Numbered from the stretch's first letter, positions 16,149-25,101 are shown. The stretch is DNA of 64,000 bases from Aliivibrio_A kagoshimensis (GCF_050337105.1 NZ_JAKJSQ010000009.1:1-64000), one strand, 5' to 3'. The notes: generated by a model from the letters alone, not told the origin. Program-made: numbers and translations.

Positions 16149-16904
16149 ATGAATATAGCTTTATTACTTGGATTATTCGGCCTGCTTTTTGCGCTAATCA
16201 TTGGTTACAATATTATTGTTCAATATCGCACGCGTATTGAATCTGCAGCCAAACATGAAATTGCAAAATACAATGCCATCATTGAGACCACGGAAGAGTT
16301 GATTGGTCATGCGCATCAATTTCCATTTAGTAAAGAACTGCTTCTCTCATTAAACCAGAGAATTCTTGACGCGTTAAAAGCGATTTCGGACCTGGCACCG
16401 ACAAATAAATCGTATGAGCAGCGTATGATTAATATGCAAAGTCAATTTGACCAACTGCAAAATAACTACGCTGGTGGTGATAGCACCTCTTTTAAATCAC
16501 CGACCAATGATCAGCAAGCCATCAATATGCTAAAGCTTGTTAAACGATTAAGAGAGATTTTGCGCGCTGAGCATAAAAAAGGTCGTGTCAATACACAAGT
16601 GTTTGTGACTGAGAATGCGCGACTGGAAACCTTCCAAATTCGTATTAATATTGAAAATGTTATTAAGCGCTCTAAAGATGCGATCGCGCGAGGTCAATCA
16701 GGCACCGCAAAACAGTTACTCAAAAAAGGTATTGACGCATTAACAGTAAAAAATGACTCTTACTCAAATAAGGCAAGAGCACACTTAGAGTCGATGCTTG
16801 ATGAACTCAATAACAAATCAAAAAAAGAGCGTGATGATGCCATCATTGAAGAAGAAAAAGAGGATGATATTGACGCGCTGTTCCAGCCAAAGAAAAAATG
16901 GTAA
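16149..16904 (+). CDS. Membrane-anchored coiled-coil protein of unknown function
   Basis: The 251-residue protein has one N-terminal membrane segment (residues 3-24, LLLGLFGLLFALIIGY), then a long, highly charged helical region with heptad-like spacing. It ends in a Lys- and Glu-rich stretch followed by DDIDALFQPKKKW. No catalytic motif is visible. The topology is probably a single-pass inner-membrane protein with a cytoplasmic coiled coil. It is on the plus strand between cysB and miaE, with a terminator after it. No named family is recognised. Confidence 0.82.
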   Translation: MNIALLLGLFGLLFALIIGYNIIVQYRTRIESAAKHEIAKYNAIIETTEELIGHAHQFPFSKELLLSLNQRILDALKAISDLAPTNKSYEQRMINMQSQFDQLQNNYAGGDSTSFKSPTNDQQAINMLKLVKRLREILRAEHKKGRVNTQVFVTENARLETFQIRINIENVIKRSKDAIARGQSGTAKQLLKKGIDALTVKNDSYSNKARAHLESMLDELNNKSKKERDDAIIEEEKEDDIDALFQPKKKW

Positions 16905-16923
16905 ATTCCTTTCAATTATTCCT

Positions 16924-16949
16924 AACAGGCTGCTTATTGCAGCCTGTTT
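16924..16949 (+). terminator. Hairpin terminator before miaE
   Basis: AACAGGCTGC (16924-16933) pairs perfectly with GCAGCCTGTT (16939-16948) around TTATT. The U-run after it is short, so termination may be partial, leaving some read-through into miaE. Confidence 0.7.
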
Positions 16950-16974
16950 CAATTTTGCGGTTAAATGAACCTAA

Positions 16975-17751
16975 ATGAATACAGAATCCCAAATGATTGC
17001 CGATCTCCTCGCTCCCGTTCACAGCTTCTTACATTGTGAAACTCCAGATTCATGGATAACATTAGCTAAGCAACCAGAAAACTTAACCACGCTTCTTGTA
17101 GACCACTGTAACTGTGAACTTAAAGCAAGCCAGACGGCTATGTGGTTGATCCGAAAATATGCCGTTGATAAAGAGAGTGGCCTAACCCTGTTAGAGTGGT
17201 CCAAACCCTACGAAGATTATGTTTATCGCAAACAATTTGATACCGTATTTCCTGAAAAAAAACGCATGCAAAGTGCAGCATTAACCGTCAAAGAAGAGGT
17301 AGTGTACGGACAAGACTTAATTGAAAAAATGGTTCGTTTAATCAAGGAAGAGTTTCACCACTTTGAGCAAGTACTTGATATTATGAAGGATCGGGATATC
17401 GACTATTACAGTTTGTCCGCTGGTACCTATGCGAAAGGGCTCATGAAGCAAGTGAGAACCTATGAACCTGCAACTTTGATTGATAAATTGATCATTGGTG
17501 CATTGATTGAAGCCCGATCTTGCGAACGATTTGCAAAATTAGCGCCACACTTAGATGATGAGCTAAAGCAGTTTTATATCTCTCTGCTGCGTTCTGAAGC
17601 TCGACACTATCAAGACTATTTACAGCTGGCTCAAGATGTCGCGGGAACGAGTGACATCTCTGAGCGAGTAGAGGCACTGGCGAGCGCAGAAGCTGAACTG
17701 GTTAATCGCCCTGACAGTGAGTTTCGCTTTCACAGTGGTCTTCCACTCTAA
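16975..17751 (+). CDS. miaE: tRNA-(2-methylthio-N6-isopentenyl-A37) hydroxylase MiaE
   Basis: MiaE hydroxylates the isopentenyl group of ms2i6A at tRNA position 37 using a diiron centre and oxygen. The 258-residue protein has the ferritin-like four-helix pattern with ligands in HCNCELKAS, IKEEFHHFEQV, IEARSCERF and RSEARHYQDY. These are the two Glu and Glu-x-x-His sets expected. It lacks a clear ribosome-binding site and follows a hairpin, so expression may be low or coupled to read-through. It is convergent with the outer-membrane protein gene at only nine bases. Confidence 0.93.
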   Translation: MNTESQMIADLLAPVHSFLHCETPDSWITLAKQPENLTTLLVDHCNCELKASQTAMWLIRKYAVDKESGLTLLEWSKPYEDYVYRKQFDTVFPEKKRMQSAALTVKEEVVYGQDLIEKMVRLIKEEFHHFEQVLDIMKDRDIDYYSLSAGTYAKGLMKQVRTYEPATLIDKLIIGALIEARSCERFAKLAPHLDDELKQFYISLLRSEARHYQDYLQLAQDVAGTSDISERVEALASAEAELVNRPDSEFRFHSGLPL

Positions 17752-17760
17752 GCTGACTAT

Positions 17761-18300
17761 TTAGAAGAGATAACCCAGACTCACTCCAACTGCATCCCCA
17801 GAAATATCTTCGTAGTGATGGCTTGTGTATTGAGCCCGTACGAAAATTGATGGGGTGACATAATAGTCCCCACCAATGGCTGAAACCAGTGAGGTAGCGC
17901 TGCCTTTTGCTGTTGGGTTAATATCATGAGTGACTTTGTACTCTCCATAAACAAGCCCTATTTTAGCCCATGCTTCAAATGAGTCCGTTACTGGCCAAAC
18001 CCCGCGAGCCGACAAAGAGGTTTGGGTTAATAATATGTCTGATTTGTTCTCTTCCGCATCAATCCAGTTCAGATCGATGTCCAGCGCAAAAAACGGATTC
18101 ATTCGATAGCCTAAACCAATATGCAAAGCCGGTTCCTCAATTTTAGAATCGTGCTCTTCATACTCAATTTTGGTGTTTGCTACCCCAATAAGTGCACTCC
18201 AGCCAAGTTTTGAGCTTTTCGTTCCAACATGCTCTTCAGCCCACACTGAGCCACTCATTGCTATTGATACACAGACAGAAAGCCAAACTATATTTCGCAT
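17761..18300 (-). CDS. Outer-membrane beta-barrel protein (OmpA-like/AcfA-like barrel)
   Basis: The 179-residue protein has a signal peptide ending VWA before residue 22. The rest alternates polar and non-polar residues in strands and ends in the outer-membrane signature GVSLGYLF with terminal Phe. Eight strands are plausible, of the size of small barrels such as OmpX or AcfA. It lacks a peptidoglycan-binding domain. It is the first and only gene of its unit, divergent from nothing close. Function is unknown; adhesion or stress roles are typical for the class. Confidence 0.82.
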   Translation of the reverse strand: MRNIVWLSVCVSIAMSGSVWAEEHVGTKSSKLGWSALIGVANTKIEYEEHDSKIEEPALHIGLGYRMNPFFALDIDLNWIDAEENKSDILLTQTSLSARGVWPVTDSFEAWAKIGLVYGEYKVTHDINPTAKGSATSLVSAIGGDYYVTPSIFVRAQYTSHHYEDISGDAVGVSLGYLF

Positions 18301-18450
18301 ATTTGATTGCTCTTGTAATCAACCTAGGTACAACGCTTGCAAAAGAGCGGAGCGTTATCTTATTCTTTCTCACTAATTCTAGTTCTATTTATACAATAAC
18401 TCCGGTATTTATTGTTAAAAATGCTCAATTTATGTGGTCAATTTCAAAAC

Positions 18451-18481
18451 AAAAAAAGAGCAACCCTAAGGTTGCTCTTTT
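18451..18481 (-). terminator. topA terminator
   Basis: AAAAGAGCAACC (18454-18465) pairs with GGTTGCTCTTTT (18470-18481) with a CTAA loop. On the minus strand a U-run (complement of 18451-18457) follows. It lies 20 bases after the topA stop codon. Confidence 0.88.
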
Positions 18482-18500
18482 CAATTATTCACGCTGTGAA

Positions 18501-21143
18501 TTACTTCTTCTTTTCTGCTTTTTTGGGCTTTTTACGTTTATCTGTAATTGCCCATTTTCCATCGATATACAGCCCTGTCCACCCCGTCGGTTTTCCATCG
18601 ACTTCAGTGCGTATGTAGTTCTCTTTCGATTTACGACTAAAACGAACAACTGCAGGTAGACCATCAGGATCTTTCTGAGGCGCGGTTGTTAAATAAACAA
18701 ACTTGTCAGAAATTCGATCTTTAAAACGAACTAACTCAGACACTAACGGTGCACGAGTTTCACGAGATTTCGGGAATGTGCTTGCCGCTAAGAACAGACC
18801 AGATGCGCCATCACGAAGCACGAAATACGCGTCTGATTTTTCGCAAGTCAACTCAGGTAAATGTACTGGGTCCTCTTTAGGGGGAGCAACATCCCCATTT
18901 TTAAGGATTTTACGAGTGTTTTTACACTCTTCAGATGTGCAATCCATGTACTTACCGAAACGACCGTTTTTCAGCTCCATATCTGAGCCACATTTGTCAC
19001 ACTCAACAACGGGGCCATCATAGCCTTTAACCTTAAACTCACCGTGTTCAACCACATAACCATCACAGTTCGGGTTATTACCACATACATGCAATTTACG
19101 GTCTTGGTCAATCAGATAAGCATCCATTGCCGTTTCACATTTCGGGCAACGCTTTTTGGCGCGTAATGCTGCGGTTTCAACATCCTCTTCGAGTACGTTT
19201 ATTACGCCTTCTTCATCACCAAGGTTAATGGTTTTCTTACAACGCTCTTTTGGCGGTAAAGCATAACCTGAACACCCAAGAAATACTCCAGTCGAAGCAG
19301 TACGAATGCCCATATGACGTTCACAGGTTGGACACTTAATATCGGTTTCTACGATATTATTTGGCAGCATCCCACCTTCTTCTTCATCCAGCTCGGCTGT
19401 TTTAAGCTTATCGGTAAAGTTAGAGAAAAACTTATCCAGCACGACTTTCCAGTTTTCATGACCTTCAGCAATTTGGTCAAGATCCCCTTCCATATGGGCA
19501 GTAAAATCATAATCCATTAGCTCAGAGAAACTCTGGTCCAAACGGTCAGTCACGATTTCACCCATTTTTTCAGCATAGAAACGGCGCTGTTCAACACGCA
19601 CATAACCACGATCTTGAATGGTTGATATAATTGATGCGTATGTTGAAGGTCGGCCAATCCCTTTCTTCTCTAATTCTTTAACCAATGCAGCTTCTGTAAA
19701 GCGCGCTGGCGGCTTAGTGAAATGCTGCTTAGGGTCAAGGCTAGATAGTGACAATGTATCGCCTACCTTGATTGCAGGAAGAATTTGATCTTCGTTTTTT
19801 CCCATTGGGCGTTGCACACGAGTCCAACCATCAAAACGTAAGATTCGCCCTTTTGCCTTTAAGGTATACTCATCCGCTTTCACGCTGACCGTGGTCGAGT
19901 CATATTGAGCCGGTACCATCTGACAAGCAACAAACTGATTCCAAATTAAGCTGTACAATTTATGGGCATCTGGGTCCATATTCTGAAGGTCATCAGATTT
20001 GACCTCAACACTTGAAGGTCTGATCGCTTCGTGAGCCTCTTGGGCATTACCCTTGCTGCTATAAGTAATCGCTGCAGGAGGAAGATAGTTCTCTCCATAC
20101 TCGCTACTGATAAATTCACGCGCAGCTTCTACAGCGTCTTTGCTCAAGTTCGTTGAGTCAGTACGCATGTAGGTAATGTAACCACCTTCATATAAACGCT
20201 GTGCAAGCATCATGGTCTTCTTAACGCCATAACCTAGTCTAGTACTTGCTGCTTGTTGAAGAGTCGATGTGATGTACGGTGCAGACGGTTTGCTCTTGGT
20301 TGGGCGGTCTTCACGCTTACACACTTCATATTGGGCATTCTCAAGCACCGATACCGCACTATCCGCTTCAGTTTGGTTAAGCGGCTTAAATGGTAAGCCC
20401 TCTTTTTGAGCAACCTGAATTCGGAAGTTCTCTTTACCAGCGGTGAGTGTATCTGCATGAATATCCCAGAACTCTTCTGGAATAAATGCATTGATTTGGC
20501 GCTCGCGCTCTACCAATACTTTTACTGCTACAGATTGAACTCGTCCAGCAGAAAGACCGCGTGCCACTTTTTTCCACAGCAGTGGAGAGACCATGAAACC
20601 AACAACTCGGTCTAAGAAACGTCGTGCTTGCTGCGCATTTACACCATCGATATTTAACTCACCCGGTGTTTCAAATGCTTGTTGGATAGCATTTTGGGTA
20701 ATTTCATTAAAAACAACTCGTTTGTATCTCTGCTCATCACCACCAATGATCTCCCGCAGGTGCCAAGCAATGGCTTCCCCTTCGCGGTCCAAATCGGTTG
20801 CGAGATAGACATAATCTGCGTCTTTGGCCAATTTTTGTAGCTCGGCAACCACTTTCTCTTTGCCTGGAAGAATTTGGTAATTCGCTTCCCAGCTATTGTA
20901 TGGGTCTACACCCATTTTATTGATAAGTGATTTACGATCTTTCTTGGCTTTTATTTTAGCCTTCTCTTCAGGGCTCATCCCTTTGGTAGAGATTGGCGTC
21001 GCTTTCTTTCCATTATTACTTGCACCAACCGGTAAATCACGAACATGACCGACACTGGATTTAACAATGAAGTCCTTGCCCAAGTATTTATTAATTGTTT
21101 TTGCCTTGGCTGGTGACTCCACTATAACTAGAGATTTACCCAT
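18501..21143 (-). CDS. topA: DNA topoisomerase I
   Basis: TopA relaxes negative supercoils through a 5'-phosphotyrosine link. The 880-residue protein begins with a toprim domain (KSLVIVESPAKAK; metal residues in LATDLDREGEAI at 115-124). The active-site tyrosine is Y325 in YITYMRTDS. Three C-terminal four-cysteine zinc ribbons follow (CPTC...CKK, CPKC...CDGY, CDKC...CKN), and the tail is Lys-rich. Its ATG lies inside the last codons of a small upstream ORF (21136-21300), suggesting translational coupling. In E. coli topA is also beside yciN and cysB, as here. Confidence 0.98.
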   Translation of the reverse strand: MGKSLVIVESPAKAKTINKYLGKDFIVKSSVGHVRDLPVGASNNGKKATPISTKGMSPEEKAKIKAKKDRKSLINKMGVDPYNSWEANYQILPGKEKVVAELQKLAKDADYVYLATDLDREGEAIAWHLREIIGGDEQRYKRVVFNEITQNAIQQAFETPGELNIDGVNAQQARRFLDRVVGFMVSPLLWKKVARGLSAGRVQSVAVKVLVERERQINAFIPEEFWDIHADTLTAGKENFRIQVAQKEGLPFKPLNQTEADSAVSVLENAQYEVCKREDRPTKSKPSAPYITSTLQQAASTRLGYGVKKTMMLAQRLYEGGYITYMRTDSTNLSKDAVEAAREFISSEYGENYLPPAAITYSSKGNAQEAHEAIRPSSVEVKSDDLQNMDPDAHKLYSLIWNQFVACQMVPAQYDSTTVSVKADEYTLKAKGRILRFDGWTRVQRPMGKNEDQILPAIKVGDTLSLSSLDPKQHFTKPPARFTEAALVKELEKKGIGRPSTYASIISTIQDRGYVRVEQRRFYAEKMGEIVTDRLDQSFSELMDYDFTAHMEGDLDQIAEGHENWKVVLDKFFSNFTDKLKTAELDEEEGGMLPNNIVETDIKCPTCERHMGIRTASTGVFLGCSGYALPPKERCKKTINLGDEEGVINVLEEDVETAALRAKKRCPKCETAMDAYLIDQDRKLHVCGNNPNCDGYVVEHGEFKVKGYDGPVVECDKCGSDMELKNGRFGKYMDCTSEECKNTRKILKNGDVAPPKEDPVHLPELTCEKSDAYFVLRDGASGLFLAASTFPKSRETRAPLVSELVRFKDRISDKFVYLTTAPQKDPDGLPAVVRFSRKSKENYIRTEVDGKPTGWTGLYIDGKWAITDKRKKPKKAEKKK

Positions 21144-21300
21144 AAATTCGCTGACGTCCTCGTGCTTTCAACAACGCAATAATTTCTTTACTGCCGTCTG
21201 AATGACGCAGTAACCTTAATTCAATATCGTGCGACTCTAACTCAAGATCAACTAATTTTTCAAGAAAAGAGATAAATAGAATAGCTTTTAACTGCTTCAT
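21136..21300 (-). CDS. Small 54-codon ORF overlapping the topA start
   Basis: The ATG at 21298-21300 opens a 54-codon frame that ends at a TAA (21136-21138), overlapping the topA start codon by eight bases. The peptide (MKQLKAILFISFLEKLVDLE, then a middle segment, then IIALLKARGRQRIYG) has helical character with ordinary codon use and no obvious artefact. A Shine-Dalgarno is not evident. Overlap with topA suggests coupling, or that the frame acts as a leader. No family is recognised. It could still be a chance frame. Confidence 0.45.
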   Translation of the reverse strand: MKQLKAILFISFLEKLVDLELESHDIELRLLRHSDGSKEIIALLKARGRQRIYG

Positions 21301-21528
21301 TAACCGAAATGCAACATATTTAGGCTAATAATTGATTAAAATAGAGCGGTATCTTAGTCACGGCAATAGTCGCTAAACCACTAAATGTGTATGAACTTTG
21401 CATTCCATCACACTATTTTTGATTTTTGATGGCTTTTTGCTTTTAAAAACAGCAAATCTGTTTGAAGTTGCGCACTCGCCTGTTTACACTCATCGCTAAC
21501 AGACATCCTATTAAAGAATGAAGCTACC

Positions 21529-21774
21529 ATGACGACTAAAAAAAACATATCGGAATTCGACCTTCTTATGGTCGCTAATCAAATCATACAAGAGCATGAG
21601 AACTATTTAGAAGGAATGCGCGCAACCAGTGTTGAAGAGCGAGATGATGTTTTGATTTTTAAAGGGGATTATTTTCTATCCGAACAAGGGATACCTACAG
21701 AAAAAACCACCGCCGTTTTTAATATGTTTAAATACTTAGCTCACCACTTATCTAAAGAGTTTACGCTAGACTAA
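21529..21774 (+). CDS. yciN: YciN (DUF2498) family protein
   Basis: The 81-residue protein is close to E. coli YciN in length and pattern, with VANQIIQEHENYLEGM, LIFKGDYFLSEQGIPTEK and AVFNMFKYLAHHLS. Its function is not established. It sits next to topA, as in E. coli, though here it is divergent. It is small, acidic and cytoplasmic. A strong terminator follows. Confidence 0.9.
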   Translation: MTTKKNISEFDLLMVANQIIQEHENYLEGMRATSVEERDDVLIFKGDYFLSEQGIPTEKTTAVFNMFKYLAHHLSKEFTLD

Positions 21775-21779
21775 TCAAC

Positions 21780-21811
21780 AGCAAGCCAGTTAGCACTAAC
21801 TGGCTTGCTTT
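21780..21811. terminator. Terminator between yciN and bfr
   Basis: AGCAAGCCAGTTA (21780-21792) pairs with TAACTGGCTTGCT (21797-21809) around GCAC, a thirteen-pair stem followed by TT. It sits between convergent genes. Confidence 0.82.
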
Positions 21812-21822
21812 AAAGAACAGTC

Positions 21823-22299
21823 TTATTTAGTCCCCATCTGCGATTGAATATAGTTTTGCAACCCAACCCTATCAATCAAGCCTAAATGCTGCTCTAGCCA
21901 ATAGATGTGATCCATTTCAGTGTCATCTAATAAATCTTCAAGAATCCCTCTACTTACGTAGTCTTTCTCTTGTTCACAGATGCCAATGATCTCTCTCAAA
22001 CTGGCTGCGACAATACGTTCAGCATTGAGATCATTTTCAAGCATCTGTTTCACATTATCACCAACATGAACATCTGCTCGTGAGACGGTATCAGCCTTAC
22101 CTTCTAAAAAAAGAATTCTTTCAACTAGACGCTTTGCGTGGTCGAGTTCCTCTTCATATTCATGTGCTAACTTTTCATGCAGCTTTTCAATTCCCCAATC
22201 TTCATACATTTTAGAGTGAGCAAGGTATTGATCCATGGAGGTTAACTCTAACGTCAACTGCTTGTTCAATTTATCTATCACCAATTGTTTGCCTTGCAT
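21823..22299 (-). CDS. bfr: Bacterioferritin, ferroxidase-type subunit lacking the haem Met
   Basis: The 158-residue protein has the bacterioferritin fold, which stores iron in a 24-subunit shell. Ferroxidase ligands are present: E18, E51, H54, E94, E128 and H131 (the last pair shifted by one residue from the usual 127/130). The haem-binding Met at position 52 is Leu (EEELDHAK), so this subunit should not hold haem by itself. It starts one base after the stop of the second bfr gene, so the two are tightly coupled. The arrangement fits a mixed shell with the neighbouring subunit. Confidence 0.93.
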   Translation of the reverse strand: MQGKQLVIDKLNKQLTLELTSMDQYLAHSKMYEDWGIEKLHEKLAHEYEEELDHAKRLVERILFLEGKADTVSRADVHVGDNVKQMLENDLNAERIVAASLREIIGICEQEKDYVSRGILEDLLDDTEMDHIYWLEQHLGLIDRVGLQNYIQSQMGTK

Positions 22300-22300
22300 G

Positions 22301-22771
22301 TTAACTCTCCATCATCGATTGCTGATAATTCTCAATACCGGTATTTGCGATAAGGTACTGTTGGGCTTCAATCCAATCAATATGATCCTCTTCTACGATA
22401 AGAATTTTTTCTAACAGGTCGCGGCTCACATAATCTTCTTCGCTTTCACATAACGCAATTGCCGCTCGAAGCGCTGCAACTTGCTCTGTTTCAAAGTCTA
22501 AATCACATTCAAGCATCTCTGCGGTATGCTCGCCGATACGTAATCGTCCCAACTGCTGTAAGTTTGGTAACCCTTCAAGAAACAGTATTCTTTCAATTAT
22601 TTTATCGGCTTGTTTCATGTCTTTAATAGATTTTTTGTAGGCTTTTTCGTCAAGTCTTTGTAAAGCCCAGTTTTTAAACATCCGAGCATGTAGGAAAAAT
22701 TGATTTATTGAGGTTAACTCTAACATGAGTATTTGATTTAACGCGGTGAGTACCCTTGTCTTGCCTTTCAT
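22301..22771 (-). CDS. bfr: Bacterioferritin, haem-type subunit with weakened ferroxidase site
   Basis: The 156-residue protein is a paralogue of the downstream bfr product. It keeps M52, the haem ligand (KDMKQAD), along with E18, E94, E127 and H130. Two ferroxidase residues are altered: E51 is Asp and H54 is Gln. The subunit therefore probably binds haem between dimers but oxidises iron poorly. In species such as Neisseria, two such subunits build one heteropolymer. It is the middle gene of bfd-bfr-bfr. Confidence 0.92.
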   Translation of the reverse strand: MKGKTRVLTALNQILMLELTSINQFFLHARMFKNWALQRLDEKAYKKSIKDMKQADKIIERILFLEGLPNLQQLGRLRIGEHTAEMLECDLDFETEQVAALRAAIALCESEEDYVSRDLLEKILIVEEDHIDWIEAQQYLIANTGIENYQQSMMES

Positions 22772-22874
22772 TCCTTATCCTTATTATCAGACTGTAGTCT
22801 CATTAAAGGTAGTCGGCGTTGAATAAAGCAACAAGGTATAGGTAGTAATTCTGTGGAAGGTATTTAGCGACGGT

Positions 22875-23069
22875 TTATGCCACAGCCGGTTGAGCTTCTG
22901 CAATTTGATACAGACGTTTACTTAATCGTGTCTTAACGCATGAACAGCACTGACCGCACTGCGAACCGACTTTAAGCTCTTTGGTTAGTTGTTTCATGGT
23001 TACTGCACCATTATCTACCGCATTTTCAATATTTTTGTCAGTAACAGCATGACAAATACACACGTACAT
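22875..23069 (-). CDS. bfd: Bacterioferritin-associated ferredoxin Bfd
   Basis: The 64-residue protein has the Bfd motif: C4 and C6 near the start (MYVCICHAVT), then C38 and C41 (SQCGQC), binding one 2Fe-2S cluster. Bfd feeds electrons to the bacterioferritin haem to release stored iron. It lies 103 bases upstream of the bfr pair on the same strand. A Fur-like site lies upstream, consistent with induction when iron is low. Confidence 0.95.
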   Translation of the reverse strand: MYVCICHAVTDKNIENAVDNGAVTMKQLTKELKVGSQCGQCCSCVKTRLSKRLYQIAEAQPAVA

Positions 23070-23108
23070 AGTCGTTCAACCATTAAAATGAATTAACATA
23101 ACAATAAA

Positions 23109-23127
23109 TCAAACACGAATCATTATC
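23109..23127. promoter_or_regulatory. Probable Fur-binding site upstream of bfd
   Basis: The right half AATCATTATC (23118-23127) matches the Fur box exactly over ten bases; the left half matches poorly, giving 12 of 19 in all. It lies about 40 to 60 bases upstream of the bfd start codon, where a repressor would block the promoter. Confidence 0.5.
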
Positions 23128-23149
23128 AACCTCATTGTATTTTAAGTGC

Positions 23150-23178
23150 AAAAAAGGCCGCATCAAAAGCGACCTTTT
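23150..23178 (-). terminator. sohB terminator
   Basis: On the minus strand the RNA forms AAAAGGUCGC paired with GCGGCCUUUU, one G-U pair included, followed by a U-run. It sits 21 bases beyond the sohB stop codon. Confidence 0.75.
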
Positions 23179-23198
23179 CATCATTGTATACGGAACGA

Positions 23199-24263
23199 TT
23201 ATACAATCGGTCGTTGACCACGACTGATCATCTTCATCAACACACTGTCCGCCGATTGCGCAGCGGCACCCGCCAATTTATCCGACAGTTTTTTCTTTTT
23301 AACGTAATGAACTGCCAAGACTTCTCTATTCTTACAAGCATTTGTTACATACTCATCACTGGTACTGATGCAGTCAATCAAGCCTAACTCTAACGCTTGT
23401 TTTCCGAACCAGTGTTCACCCGTTGCCACTTTTTCCAAATCAAGTTCAGGGCGACGCTCATGGATAAAGTCTTTGAACAATCCATGGGTCTCTTCAAGCT
23501 CCTGCTGAAACTTTTCTCGGGCTTTATCGCTGTTTTCACCAAACATGGTTAAGGTGCGCTTGTATTCGCCTGCCGTTAACTGTTCAAATTCAATATGATT
23601 ATTTTTCAATAGTTTATTGAAATTTGGCAGTTGAGCCACCACCCCAATAGAACCGACAATAGCGAAAGGTGCTGCAATAATGGCGTCAGCAATACAAGCC
23701 ATCATGTAACCGCCACTGGCCGCGACTTTGTCCACGGAAATAGTCAGTTTAATTCCTGCAGCTTTGATGCGATCTAGCTGTGAGGAGGCCAGTCCATAAC
23801 CGTGTACCATGCCACCGCCAGTTTCCAATCTCAGTAGAATTTCATCGCCATCAACAGCGATCGCTAAGATGGCAGTTACCTCTTCACGTAGAGAGGCTAC
23901 CTCTTTAGCATCAATGCTACCATTGAAGTCCAACACAAACAGTCTAGGCTCTCGTTTGGTTTCAATTTTGTTGCCAGCCTTAAGCGATTTCTTCAGCGCT
24001 TTTTGATTCGCTTTCTCTTTCTCTTTCGCCGCTTTTTTCTCAGATTTATGTTTGGCTTTTAATAACGACTCATCAAACAGATGAGTTTCGAATTGCGACA
24101 CCGTCTCTTTGTACTGCACACTCAAATCGGTGACTTCTAACTCACCCTTTGCTGCGCCGCCTTTCCCATTTGCCAATTTTGCCAAAACCAACACTGCGAC
24201 GATAGCGATAACTACCGTTGCTACCTTGGCCAAAAAGAGACCGTAATCAAACAAAAATTCCAA
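23199..24263 (-). CDS. sohB: SohB, inner-membrane serine protease
   Basis: The 354-residue protein is an S49-family (SppA-like) protease. It has a membrane segment at about residues 12-31 and a Lys-rich linker at 68-103. The catalytic domain has the nucleophile S183 in KVAASGGYMMA and a general-base Lys near K235 in AGEYKRTLTMFG. In E. coli, sohB on a plasmid suppresses a degP defect. The substrate range is unclear. It is divergent from yciK, sharing an 82-base promoter region, and in E. coli the two genes are also neighbours. Confidence 0.94.
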   Translation of the reverse strand: MEFLFDYGLFLAKVATVVIAIVAVLVLAKLANGKGGAAKGELEVTDLSVQYKETVSQFETHLFDESLLKAKHKSEKKAAKEKEKANQKALKKSLKAGNKIETKREPRLFVLDFNGSIDAKEVASLREEVTAILAIAVDGDEILLRLETGGGMVHGYGLASSQLDRIKAAGIKLTISVDKVAASGGYMMACIADAIIAAPFAIVGSIGVVAQLPNFNKLLKNNHIEFEQLTAGEYKRTLTMFGENSDKAREKFQQELEETHGLFKDFIHERRPELDLEKVATGEHWFGKQALELGLIDCISTSDEYVTNACKNREVLAVHYVKKKKLSDKLAGAAAQSADSVLMKMISRGQRPIV

Positions 24264-24345
24264 TGTCGTATCCTCTATTACTCGAATTAGTGTATTGTAC
24301 CCAATTCGGTTGTTATTCTAATAAATATTTACAAGGAAATGTTAA

Positions 24346-25086
24346 GTGGATTATCAAGTTGCCACAAATACACTCAAAGATCGCACTATTTTAGTCACCG
24401 GCGCAGGTGATGGTATTGGTAAACAAGCTGCGATCAGCTACGCACAGCACGGTGCAACAGTTATCTTACTTGGTCGAACGGTATCAAAACTAGAAACAGT
24501 ATATGACGAGATCGTTGCAGCGGGTTACCCTGAACCTGCTATCGTACCTTTGGATTTAAAAGGGGCAACCAAGAAGAACTACATCGATATGGCCGAAACT
24601 ATCGAAGGTCAATTTGGCAAGCTAGATGGGCTACTACACAACGCAGGTGCACTGGGCATTATCAGTCCTTTTGACCAACTCGAAGAAAACATGTTTGATG
24701 AAGTGATGCAAATTAATGTCAAAGCACAATTTTTGATGACACAAGCACTGCTTCCTGTTCTTCATAAGTCTGATGATGCCCGTCTTATTTTCACCTCTTC
24801 TGGTGTGGGACATCAAGGGCGTGCATTTTGGGGGGCATACTCCATGTCTAAATTCGCCACTGAAGGCATGATGCAGATTCTTGCTGATGAGCTGAGTAAT
24901 AGCAAGGTAAGGGTGAATGCAATTAATCCTGGTGGTACCCGCACTAGAATGCGAGCTCAAGCTTTTCCAGCAGAAGATGCACGTCAATTAAAAAGTGCGG
25001 CGGATATCATGCCACTCTATGTCTATTTAATGGCACCGGAAGGCATTGCGGTTAATGGCGAATGTATTGATGCCCAACCAAAGTAA
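24346..25086 (+). CDS. yciK: YciK-family short-chain dehydrogenase
   Basis: The 246-residue Rossmann-fold oxidoreductase starts at a GTG with AAGGA about nine bases upstream. It has the nucleotide motif TGAGDGIG (residues 19-26), the structural NAG motif (HNAGALG), a catalytic Ser (FTSSGVG), and Tyr-x-x-x-Lys (YSMSKFA). These define a classical SDR of the YciK branch. The substrate is unknown. It lies between sohB and rluB, as in E. coli, where it is next to the btuR and sohB genes. Confidence 0.9.
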   Translation: MDYQVATNTLKDRTILVTGAGDGIGKQAAISYAQHGATVILLGRTVSKLETVYDEIVAAGYPEPAIVPLDLKGATKKNYIDMAETIEGQFGKLDGLLHNAGALGIISPFDQLEENMFDEVMQINVKAQFLMTQALLPVLHKSDDARLIFTSSGVGHQGRAFWGAYSMSKFATEGMMQILADELSNSKVRVNAINPGGTRTRMRAQAFPAEDARQLKSAADIMPLYVYLMAPEGIAVNGECIDAQPK

Positions 25087-25101
25087 TTAAATTCTAAACA
25101 T

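Noticed and set aside
18192..18659. Plus-strand open frame of 155 codons across the 5' end of the barrel gene and 3' end of topA.
   Set aside because: It lies opposite topA coding sequence and its terminator, and the peptide has no protein-like pattern. It is a shadow of the terminator and topA reading.
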